From Lachnospiraceae bacterium UBA7109 (GTDB lineage Bacteria; Bacillota; Clostridia; Lachnospirales; Lachnospiraceae): DNA of 7,836 nucleotides. The notes below the pieces were generated by a model. That model saw nothing but the letters and a program-made list of their open reading frames with translations. It was not told the DNA's origin and did no database searches. A program made the translations under genes and the position numbers. Positions within the stretch are counted from its first letter, which is position 1. Each line of letters starts with the position of its first letter. The stretch spans positions 1 to 7,836 of the forward strand of contig DKYD01000033.1 of the NCBI GenBank assembly GCA_002492335.1, in the 5' to 3' direction. Positions 1-5,177 of this stretch are shown here, piece after piece.

Positions 1-151
1 CCTGAAATTCCGTACGGTATTTCAAAACAAAATAATAATCCGACTTATTGGTCGCGTTTCTTTTGCACAAAAAGCAGTGGCTAAGAAGCCGATTACATAT
101 CCTTTTAAATTCATCTTTGTCTTTTTGTCGCATATTTTCCAGTCGTTCCAC
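1..151 (-). CDS. jetB: JetB-like (DUF4194, MukE-like) Wadjet subunit, N-terminal fragment cut by window edge
   Basis: Fifty codons of a gene that runs off the left edge. It starts with GTG at 151-149, only 2 bases after the jetA stop codon, with GGAGG (160-164 on the plus strand) placed 8 bases upstream inside the last jetA codons. This spacing picks the GTG over the ATG six codons later. The visible protein begins VERLENMRQKDKDEF, continues through RLLSHCFLCKR, and reaches SDYYFVLKYR. The pattern of a charged start, a short helix ending in 'F-x-C/R-K', then 'DYYF' is how DUF4194/JetB proteins begin as I remember the family. In Wadjet, JetB is the MukE-like winged-helix protein that binds the JetA kleisin and the JetC SMC ATPase. 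Identity rests on this short match plus position directly after jetA, so most of the domain is unseen. Tight coupling suggests translational linkage to jetA. Confidence 0.72.
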   Translation of the reverse strand, partial: MERLENMRQKDKDEFKRICNRLLSHCFLCKRNATNKSDYYFVLKYRTEFQ

Positions 152-153
152 TT

Positions 154-1530
154 TTATTTCCTCCAGATTCTAAAATCCTTAAACCGAAATCCGTTTATTT
201 CCTTCTCTTCTGTTGTCTCTATCCGGTACTTCATATTCTTTCGCTGTCCATACAGCCGGACATAAATAATTTTCACAAAATCTTCAACATCAGATAACGG
301 AAGCTCTGACGCCATTATTTCTTTTCTTTCTGCCATACATTTCTCCACATAACGCTCAATCTTTTCCGTACTTAGAATCCTCTGCATCTTCTCCATCATA
401 CGGCGAAGCTTTTCCTGACGGATCTTATCGTCAGGTTCTTTGCTTACAATCTGCTGCGGGGTAAATTCCTTCCGTCCTTCTATCGGTGAATAAAAAGAAT
501 TCTCATCAAGGAAGGTACAACTGTATATACGCACAAGATTTTCGAGGAAGTCAATTTCATAGATCCCGCCCAGATCCATCTTTTCTCTGTTGACTGCCTC
601 ATTCAGGCCAAGGAGGATTTCTTTCAGCTGCCCTCTGATATCCTCATTTCCCGAAAGCAGGAACTTTGCCCTGTTAATCGCCGCTCTCTGATACTGGGTA
701 TTCTTCTGATTAATTTCATTCAGGATATCGTCCATATTGCGGAAAGCCTCAATAATCTCATGAAGATACCGGTAAACATTTTCCCTTGCAGTATCCAGAT
801 CTGTCTCCTGCAGCCCTGCAATCTCTGCAGATGCTTTCTCAATATAGGCCTTGCTCCTGCTTCTGCTTTCCAGCCGCTCAATAATCTCCGGGCGGAATTT
901 TGATACATTATCAGATGTGAGAAGCCTGTGATATGCCTTATCTACTATATTCGTAATATAATCATTAAACAGCGCATCCATAATCTCTGCTACCGTACTG
1001 TGCTTTGTCAGCTCGTCTATGTAATGCTTAATATTGGAATTCAGATTCTTAAGACCTGTAATCAGAAAATCCGTATTCTCCAGAATCTGCAGCAGCACCA
1101 CCCCGGGGTTATCCGTATTTCCACGAACCAGACTATAGATTGTATAAATATATCCCTGATATTCAATCTGTTTTCCTTCTTCAATTTCCAGCAGCACCTT
1201 CATAAGCCGCACAGAATATTCCTTAAAATTCACTCTCTGTACATAACTCTTATCCGTCTCTATCTCAATCCAGCCATAATACTCCAACCGCCGCAAAATA
1301 CCGTTAGCCTTCCCCCTGCTGTCAGACCCGGCAAACTCCTCTTCTACAATCTCAGCCGCTGCGGACTGTTCAAAGTAATATTGAAGTTCATCAACAAGAA
1401 CTTCTCTTTCCACACCAAAAGAAAGCTGATGTTCCATCACGGAAAACAGCTTACAGATGCACTCCCAATATACCATTTTATTTGGTGAAGAAAGGGGAAC
1501 AAAAAAGTTCCCCGGCAAAACATGAAACAT
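154..1530 (-). CDS. jetA: Wadjet defence system kleisin-like subunit JetA (DUF5716-type)
   Basis: A 458-residue soluble, highly charged, mostly helical protein without signal peptide or membrane segments. The N-terminus (MFHVLPGNFFVPLSSPNK, then a VYWECICKLF segment) matches the opening of the DUF5716/JetA family, where 'NFF..L.S.N+..Y.D.I..L' is typical. Next comes a winged-helix stretch (about residues 65-110, with GILRRLEYYGWIEIE), a long helical region rich in Glu, Arg and Lys (about 190-310), and a basic C-terminus ending FRIWRK. In Wadjet complexes JetA is the MukF-like kleisin bridging the JetC SMC heads and holding JetB; the complex with nuclease JetD cleaves small circular DNA. I chose the ATG at 1530 because AAGAGG lies 6 bases upstream. 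A TTG at 1557 would add nine residues but has no good ribosome binding site. The following jetB start 2 bases downstream supports the call. The Wadjet subtype is not resolved here, and jetC and jetD lie outside the window. Confidence 0.85.
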   Translation of the reverse strand: MFHVLPGNFFVPLSSPNKMVYWECICKLFSVMEHQLSFGVEREVLVDELQYYFEQSAAAEIVEEEFAGSDSRGKANGILRRLEYYGWIEIETDKSYVQRVNFKEYSVRLMKVLLEIEEGKQIEYQGYIYTIYSLVRGNTDNPGVVLLQILENTDFLITGLKNLNSNIKHYIDELTKHSTVAEIMDALFNDYITNIVDKAYHRLLTSDNVSKFRPEIIERLESRSRSKAYIEKASAEIAGLQETDLDTARENVYRYLHEIIEAFRNMDDILNEINQKNTQYQRAAINRAKFLLSGNEDIRGQLKEILLGLNEAVNREKMDLGGIYEIDFLENLVRIYSCTFLDENSFYSPIEGRKEFTPQQIVSKEPDDKIRQEKLRRMMEKMQRILSTEKIERYVEKCMAERKEIMASELPLSDVEDFVKIIYVRLYGQRKNMKYRIETTEEKEINGFRFKDFRIWRK

Positions 1531-1570
1531 ATCTGACCTCTTCTCAATATAGCACAAGATTTATAATGCC

Positions 1571-1600
1571 ATTATAGCAGTAACTAACTGTGAAAGACAA
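1571..1600 (-). promoter_or_regulatory. Sigma-A-type promoter of the jetA operon
   Basis: Read on the minus strand, TTGTCT (plus 1595-1600) is followed after 18 bases by TATAAT (plus 1571-1576), with TG one base before it, giving an extended -10. Transcription would begin near 1564, leaving a leader of about 34 bases before the jetA ATG. The -35 is only 4/6 to consensus, but the -10 is perfect. Confidence 0.65.
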
Positions 1601-1608
1601 GACCTTCG

Positions 1609-1636
1609 TTGACATTCATTTTTAAAATGGTATAAT
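1609..1636 (+). promoter_or_regulatory. Consensus sigma-A promoter of the HMA-domain gene
   Basis: TTGACA at 1609-1614 and TATAAT at 1631-1636 are both perfect, with a 16-base spacer. TGG directly before the -10 forms an extended -10 element. Transcription should start near 1643, giving a leader of about 57 bases. The -35 lies only 8 bases from the -35 of the divergent jetA promoter. I see no Fur box here, so control differs from that of the feo operon. Confidence 0.8.
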
Positions 1637-1699
1637 CAAGTTAGCGGATGCAAACTATTCATCCACTTATTTCACATATTTCAGAAGAAAGGAGATTTT

Positions 1700-2068
1700 A
1701 TGATTAATTATATTATCGTGGCAATTCTTGTAGTTCTGCTCCTCTTCTGCCTGCGAAAAAGCATCGGACATTTTCGCGGAGAGGGCGGTTGCTGTGGCGG
1801 CGGGGACAGCTATAAGGCACGTGCAAAAAAGCTGGACGCCATTGTATCTTCCAGAATTTTCCTTGTGGAAGGCATGAGCTGCCAGCACTGCGTAAACCGG
1901 GTTATGGAAGCCGTTAATTCGCTCGACGGCGTCTCCGGTACCGTAAATCTGAAAAAAGGAACGGTAACCGTTTCCACAGACCATCCCATTTCTGATGACG
2001 CGATTAAAAATGCGATTGAAAAAGCAGGCTATACAGTGACTGGAACAAAAGACATTGCCCATAAGTAG
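1700..2068 (+). CDS. Membrane-anchored heavy-metal-associated (HMA) domain protein
   Basis: A 122-residue protein in two parts. Residues 3-18 (IIVAILVVLLLFC) form one membrane helix, followed by a basic stretch (RKSIGHFR) and a short Gly/Cys run, GEGGCCGGG. After a linker, residues about 52-115 are a ferredoxin-like HMA domain with the metal site GMSCQHC (Met59, Cys61, Cys64) and the usual 'V...GTV.V' and 'AI..AGY.V' strands and helix. Such domains bind soft or transition metals, usually Cu+ or Zn2+, through the two cysteines. The N-terminal part resembles the FeoB-associated Cys-rich peptide encoded by the convergent neighbour, so the protein looks like that kind of anchor joined to a metal-binding domain. 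The ATG at 1700 has AAGGAG 5 bases upstream and a consensus promoter. The HMA domain should face the cytoplasm by the positive-inside rule. Its metal and partner are unknown; a membrane metallochaperone or metal buffer is my inference. Confidence 0.88.
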   Translation: MINYIIVAILVVLLLFCLRKSIGHFRGEGGCCGGGDSYKARAKKLDAIVSSRIFLVEGMSCQHCVNRVMEAVNSLDGVSGTVNLKKGTVTVSTDHPISDDAIKNAIEKAGYTVTGTKDIAHK

Positions 2069-2087
2069 CCCATGTATATTAGCTGAA

Positions 2088-2120
2088 AAAGGACGTAAAG
2101 CGCCGGGCTTTACGTCCTTT
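2088..2120. terminator. Bidirectional intrinsic terminator between convergent HMA gene and feo operon
   Basis: A perfect 14-base stem (2088-2101 pairing with 2107-2120) closes a 5-base loop. On the plus strand it is followed by a T-rich stretch (TTTCTT, then TTTATTTT). On the minus strand the hairpin runs into TTTTTC. It lies 19 bases after the HMA stop and 10 bases after the stop of the last feo-operon gene, so it can end both convergent transcripts. Confidence 0.92.
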
Positions 2121-2130
2121 CTTAATTCAT

Positions 2131-2331
2131 TTATTTTGTATGGCAGTGACAACCGGCATCCTTCTCACTATTGTCGCCGCAAACTGAAGTCGTCTCTCCA
2201 TGCATGCTGCATCCACGGCACCCCTCCGGGCATCCGATACATTTTACTCCCCGTTTTCTCTCTTTGATGATATACGTAAGCGCTAATCCTATAATCACCG
2301 CAAGAATCACAACAATAATGAAATCTGTCAT
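2131..2331 (-). CDS. FeoB-associated Cys-rich membrane protein
   Basis: A 66-residue peptide: one membrane helix (about residues 4-22, DFIIVVILAVIIGLALTYII), a basic patch KERKRG, then a cysteine-rich tail with CIGCPEGCRGC (Cys31, 34, 38, 41), a further Cys51, and CHCH near the end. This is the architecture of the FeoB-associated Cys-rich family (PF12669 as I recall), small proteins found after feoB in Firmicutes. Its role is not firmly established; delivering or holding Fe2+ at the permease, or a FeoC-like accessory role, is commonly supposed. It starts 45 bases after the feoB stop and is last in the operon. I chose the ATG at 2331 because GGAG lies 8 bases upstream; the GTG at 2340 overlaps that same GGAG and is less likely. 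The Cys spacing (CxxCxxxCxxC) could hold Fe2+ or an iron-sulphur cluster, which is inference. Confidence 0.88.
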   Translation of the reverse strand: MTDFIIVVILAVIIGLALTYIIKERKRGVKCIGCPEGCRGCSMHGETTSVCGDNSEKDAGCHCHTK

Positions 2332-2376
2332 TCCAGTCACTCCTTTTATAAATATCTTCTAAAACATTCTCTGTCT

Positions 2377-4374
2377 CTAATTCGCACTCAGGGCATATTT
2401 AGCCGCCAGATCTTTATCTGTCTTCTTAATCAGGTAAACAACGACAGCCGCCATTATAAGAACTGCAATGAGTCCCGGCACAAATCCTGCTCCCAAAGAA
2501 CCTGTTGTAACCAGTGTTCCAATCTGATATACAAGAAATCCAACCGTATATCCTACACCTAACTGCAGGCAGATACCGCCAAACAGCCATTTTCCGCTCT
2601 TAATCTCTGAATGCATTGCTCCAATCGCTGCAAAACACGGAGGTGTAAACAGGTTAAACATCAGGTAAGCCAGAGCTGCAACCTTTGTCAGCGCAAAGAT
2701 AGAAGCAACATCACTTGCGCCGCCTACCAGCGCTAATTCTTCTGTATCAATAAAGTTTGTCACACCATAGCATACAGCCAGCGTTCCTACTACATTTTCC
2801 TTTGCAATAAATCCGGTAACAGAAGCTGCTGCCAACTGCCATGCGTGAAAACCGACAATCGGAATCAACAGATAAGCAAATGGTCCCGCGATAGACGCCA
2901 GAATGGATGTATTCTCTGCGCCTTCCTCAACAACCTGGAAGCTCCAGTTAAAGCTCTGCATAATCTGCACAACAGTGTTACAAACCAGAATAATCGTACC
3001 AGCCTTTACTATGTACGCCCACCCACGGCCAAGCATGGAAACAGCCGCACGTTTCAGACTCGGAAGCTTATATTCCGGAAGCTCGATAATAAAAAATGAT
3101 TTTCTTACCTTATATCCTGCAAGCTTATTAACCAGCAGTGCGCAAAGCAGAATCAAAATGATACCCACAAAGTACATCAATGTACCGACCCAGGAAGCGT
3201 CTCCGAAGAATGCACCTGCAAATAAAGCGATAACCGGAAGCTTCGCACCACATGGCATAAATGGCGTCAGCATTGCGGTCGCCCTGCGTTCACGCTCATT
3301 ACGAATCGTACGGCACGCCATAACACCTGGAATTGCACAACCTGTGCCGATTACAAACGGAATCACAGATTTTCCGGAAAGACCTACCTTCTTAAAAATC
3401 GGATCCAAAACAACGGTCGCACGTGCCATATAACCACAATCCTCCAACAAAGCGATGAGGAAATACATAACCATAACTAATGGAAGGAAACCAACAACGG
3501 CGCCCACACCACCGATTATACCATCAACAACAAGCGCCTGCAAGAACGGAGCAGCGCCTTCCATCCAGCCTCCCACAACTTCCTGGAAACCTTCAATCCA
3601 GCCTACCAGAACATCTGCAATCCACGGTCCTAACCATGCCTGGGAAATCTGGAACACAAGGAACATTACAACGGCAAAAATAGCCAGACCCGCAACCGGA
3701 TTTGTAAGGATACCATCCAATGAATCCTGTGAATTTTTCTCCTTTGTCAGAACCTTACGTTTCTCAACTCCGGAAACGATCTTATTCACAAAGTCAAAAC
3801 GTTTTCTGTCGGCATTCTCAACTGCCTTTTTGTCATTTAAATCAACACCCTTCTGAACATAAGGCGCCTTCTGCTTCACGCCCTTTAAAGAAGCTGCCGC
3901 CTTAACAACATCCGTCAGACCACTGGCAGAGGTTGAAACGGTCTTGATTACCGGACAGTCCAGCTTTGCAGCAAGCGCTGCCTCATCAATTTTTGTACCT
4001 TTCTTTTCATTAATATCACTCTTATTCAGAGCAACAACGACCGGAATTCCAAGCTCCAGAAGCTGTGTCGTAAAGAAAAGACTACGGCTTAAATTTGTTG
4101 CATCAACAATATTAATAATTGCATCTGGATTCTCATGCTTTACATAATCGCTTGTGATACTTTCTTCTGATGTAAACGGGGACATGGAATAAGCGCCCGG
4201 CAAATCAACCGCAATCAGCTCCTCCGCACCATCATAAAAATTTTTCTTAATGGGGTGTTCCTTTTTTTCTACCGTAACACCTGCCCAGTTGCCAACGCGC
4301 TCATTTCTTCCTGTGATCGCGTTATACATAGTGGTTTTACCACTATTCGGATTACCCGCAAGAGCAATTCTCAT
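2377..4374 (-). CDS. feoB: Ferrous iron transport protein B (GTP-dependent Fe2+ permease)
   Basis: A 665-residue protein with an N-terminal G domain and a polytopic membrane domain. The GTPase motifs are clear: G1 GNPNSGKT (7-14), G2 Thr34 in GVTVE, G3 DLPG (57-60), G4 NKSD (117-120), and G5 near STSAS (147-151). Asn10 of G1, which coordinates the activating K+ in studied FeoB proteins, is kept. A short helical linker (about 165-220) leads to the membrane region. There the two gate repeats appear: GYMARATVVLD, GTGCAIPGVMACRT (Cys346, Cys354) and PFMPCGAKLP (Cys375) in the first half, and FIAKENVVGT with FTPPCFAAIG in the second. It imports Fe2+ across the cytoplasmic membrane. The length is shorter than the roughly 770 residues of the E. 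coli protein and normal for Gram-positive forms. GAGGAGG sits 8 bases before the ATG. It follows feoA by 65 bases and precedes the Cys-rich peptide. The reading frame is intact. Confidence 0.97.
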   Translation of the reverse strand: MRIALAGNPNSGKTTMYNAITGRNERVGNWAGVTVEKKEHPIKKNFYDGAEELIAVDLPGAYSMSPFTSEESITSDYVKHENPDAIINIVDATNLSRSLFFTTQLLELGIPVVVALNKSDINEKKGTKIDEAALAAKLDCPVIKTVSTSASGLTDVVKAAASLKGVKQKAPYVQKGVDLNDKKAVENADRKRFDFVNKIVSGVEKRKVLTKEKNSQDSLDGILTNPVAGLAIFAVVMFLVFQISQAWLGPWIADVLVGWIEGFQEVVGGWMEGAAPFLQALVVDGIIGGVGAVVGFLPLVMVMYFLIALLEDCGYMARATVVLDPIFKKVGLSGKSVIPFVIGTGCAIPGVMACRTIRNERERRATAMLTPFMPCGAKLPVIALFAGAFFGDASWVGTLMYFVGIILILLCALLVNKLAGYKVRKSFFIIELPEYKLPSLKRAAVSMLGRGWAYIVKAGTIILVCNTVVQIMQSFNWSFQVVEEGAENTSILASIAGPFAYLLIPIVGFHAWQLAAASVTGFIAKENVVGTLAVCYGVTNFIDTEELALVGGASDVASIFALTKVAALAYLMFNLFTPPCFAAIGAMHSEIKSGKWLFGGICLQLGVGYTVGFLVYQIGTLVTTGSLGAGFVPGLIAVLIMAAVVVYLIKKTDKDLAAKYALSAN

Positions 4375-4405
4375 TGTTATTTCCTCCTCATTAAAATATT
4401 ATAGT

Positions 4406-4438
4406 TATTCCCTATCATTTATCTGATAGTTTAGAATA
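4406..4438 (-). other. Imperfect hairpin in the feoA-feoB gap
   Basis: The inner stem CTATCA/TGATAG (4412-4417 with 4424-4429) has a 6-base loop. An outer TATTC/GAATA stem (4406-4410 with 4434-4438) is separated from it by an unequal internal loop (1 and 4 bases). The structure begins just after the feoA stop. There is no T-tract, so it does not look like a full terminator. It may act as an RNA-processing or stability element that sets feoA relative to feoB, or it may be a chance pairing in AT-rich sequence. Confidence 0.4.
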
Positions 4439-4439
4439 G

Positions 4440-4661
4440 TTAAATTGAAATGGCATCTGCCAGCTGATTGTCAATATTGTATCTGCCATCTTTTACAGAA
4501 ACAACACACCCGCCCTTCAAATGTGAAATCACCGTAATCGGTTCACCACTGTAACAGCCTAAAGAAAACAAAAATGCATCCAGCTCTTCGTCCTCTGTTA
4601 CGATATCCTGAATAATATACTCTTTTCCTTCTTCTGCCCCTGTCAGTTTCATACATCTCAT
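4440..4661 (-). CDS. feoA: Ferrous iron transport protein A (FeoA, SH3-like)
   Basis: A 73-residue cytoplasmic protein with the FeoA pattern: an opening MKLTGAEEGKEYIIQDI, then the central LFSLGCYSGEPITVI (residues 31-45), which is the family's 'L..LG...G..V.V' turn, and the beta-strand segment GGCVVSVKDGRYNID before the end. FeoA folds as a small SH3-like barrel and is needed for FeoB-driven Fe2+ uptake, probably by contacting FeoB at the membrane. It lies 35 bases after the short Fur gene and 65 bases before feoB, in the same operon. The start is uncertain: ATG at 4661 has AAAGG only 3 bases upstream, while ATG at 4652 (MKLTGAEE) agrees better with family N-termini but has the same AAAGG 12 bases away. 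Cys36 in the central turn and Cys52 are seen; no metal role is implied. Confidence 0.93.
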   Translation of the reverse strand: MRCMKLTGAEEGKEYIIQDIVTEDEELDAFLFSLGCYSGEPITVISHLKGGCVVSVKDGRYNIDNQLADAISI

Positions 4662-4696
4662 CCGCCTTTCAACCCCTGAATTTTTCTTAAGCGCCT

Positions 4697-4972
4697 TTAC
4701 AACAAAGGCTTACTGCTCTCTCCAGATTCTCTGATCTCATAAAACCATTTCTTGCGCAGCAGCTCCATATCCTCCAGAAGCTGTACGGTCCGATATACGG
4801 CAGCAATCCCAACCTTCCCATCTTCCTTACGGGCCGCGTAATAGACTTCTTTACATGAAGAACATTCACTCCCCAATATGAGTCGGAGAAGAAGCTTCCT
4901 TTGATTTGTAATGCGGTATCCCTTTTCTTTCAGTTGTCTGATTACTGTTTCCATCTTTTCTTCTTGATTCAT
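4697..4972 (-). CDS. Short Fur-family regulator, DNA-binding domain only
   Basis: A 91-residue protein matching the N-terminal winged helix of Fur: GYRITNQRKLLLRLIL (18-33), then the recognition region GIAAVYRTVQLLEDMELL (55-72) with the family's 'G.A.VYRT...L...G' pattern, and a wing ending WFYEI (76-80). It stops eleven residues later. Normal Fur proteins run to about 140-150 residues with a dimerisation domain carrying HHHxH and CxxC metal sites; none of that is present. The feoA start follows after 35 bases, so no lost domain is hidden in another frame. Where E. coli Fur has His33, a metal ligand, this protein has Cys37, within the pair CSSC (Cys37, Cys40). It is the first gene of the feo operon, with GAGG 6 bases before its ATG, and probably binds the Fur-type operators just upstream. 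Self-regulation and Cys-based metal or redox sensing are inference. Confidence 0.85.
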   Translation of the reverse strand: MNQEEKMETVIRQLKEKGYRITNQRKLLLRLILGSECSSCKEVYYAARKEDGKVGIAAVYRTVQLLEDMELLRKKWFYEIRESGESSKPLL

Positions 4973-4990
4973 ATACTGCCTCGCGCGAAT

Positions 4991-5005
4991 TGATACTGAT
5001 TATCA
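4991..5005. promoter_or_regulatory. Fur box 1 (7-1-7), in the feo operon leader
   Basis: TGATACT-G-ATTATCA matches the 7-1-7 inverted repeat TGATAAT-N-ATTATCA of Gram-positive Fur-type regulators at 13 of 14 arm positions. It lies between the predicted transcription start (about 5011) and the start codon at 4972, where a bound repressor would block promoter clearance. Confidence 0.85.
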
Positions 5006-5017
5006 TTTGCGATATTT

Positions 5018-5046
5018 ATTATATTCTTGATGATAATGATTGTCAA
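5018..5046 (-). promoter_or_regulatory. Sigma-A promoter of the fur-like/feoA/feoB operon
   Basis: On the minus strand, TTGACA (plus 5041-5046) and TATAAT (plus 5018-5023) are both perfect and are separated by 17 bases. Transcription should begin near 5011, giving a leader of about 39 bases. Such an ideal promoter would be strongly active unless repressed, which fits the two overlapping or adjacent Fur boxes. Confidence 0.9.
5031..5045. promoter_or_regulatory. Fur box 2 (7-1-7), overlapping the -35
   Basis: TGATAAT-G-ATTGTCA matches the 7-1-7 Fur consensus at 13 of 14 arm positions. It covers most of the spacer next to the -35 and five bases of the -35 hexamer itself, so a bound repressor would exclude RNA polymerase. 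Its centre is 40 bases from that of Fur box 1, close to four helical turns, so both boxes lie on the same DNA face. Confidence 0.87.
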
Positions 5047-5061
5047 TATTGTTATTGATAA
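5040..5061. repeat. Inverted repeat spanning the -35 of the feo promoter
   Basis: Arms TTGTCAATA (5040-5048) and TATTGATAA (5053-5061) are inverted copies with one mismatch, around a 4-base centre. The repeat shares its left arm with Fur box 2 and the -35 hexamer but has a spacing unlike the 7-1-7 box. It could be a second operator, or simply an extra Fur half-site (TGATAA at 5056-5061). Confidence 0.5.
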
Positions 5062-5116
5062 ATTTTCTCATTAAGAACAGCAAATATTTGAGAAGGGGTT
5101 TTGAATAAATAGCATT

Positions 5117-5159
5117 AAAAAAAGAGAGGCCACACATCTAAGTGCGGCATCCCTTTTTT
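5117..5159 (-). terminator. Intrinsic terminator after rpoC
   Basis: On the minus strand GCCGCAC pairs with GTGTGGC (plus 5142-5148 and 5129-5135; one G-U pair) around a 6-base loop. The stem extends outward after one mismatch through GGGA/TCTC-type pairs and an A-run pairing with the T-tract. Seven T residues (plus 5117-5123) follow. It lies about 20 bases after the rpoC stop and separates rpoC from the feo promoter. Confidence 0.92.
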
Positions 5160-5177
5160 CCTTCTGCCTTATATCTG

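Noticed and set aside
928..1488. A 186-residue plus-strand frame opposite jetA
   Set aside because: Antisense shadow of jetA with no ribosome binding site or recognisable domain.
1531..1557. TTG at 1557 as the jetA start
   Set aside because: The nine added residues (MCYIEKRSD) do not resemble JetA N-termini, and the AAGAGG site is placed correctly for the ATG at 1530.
1667..2152. A 161-residue minus-strand frame overlapping the HMA gene
   Set aside because: It crosses the terminator hairpin and runs antisense to the HMA gene, which has a recognised domain, promoter and ribosome binding site.
2903..3433. A 176-residue plus-strand frame opposite feoB
   Set aside because: Antisense to the conserved membrane core of FeoB; no domain or start signals.
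4662..4740. Frameshift hiding the missing C-terminal half of the short Fur
   Set aside because: Only 35 bases separate its stop from feoA, and no HHHxH or CxxC dimerisation-domain sequence occurs in any frame there; the domain is absent, not shifted.
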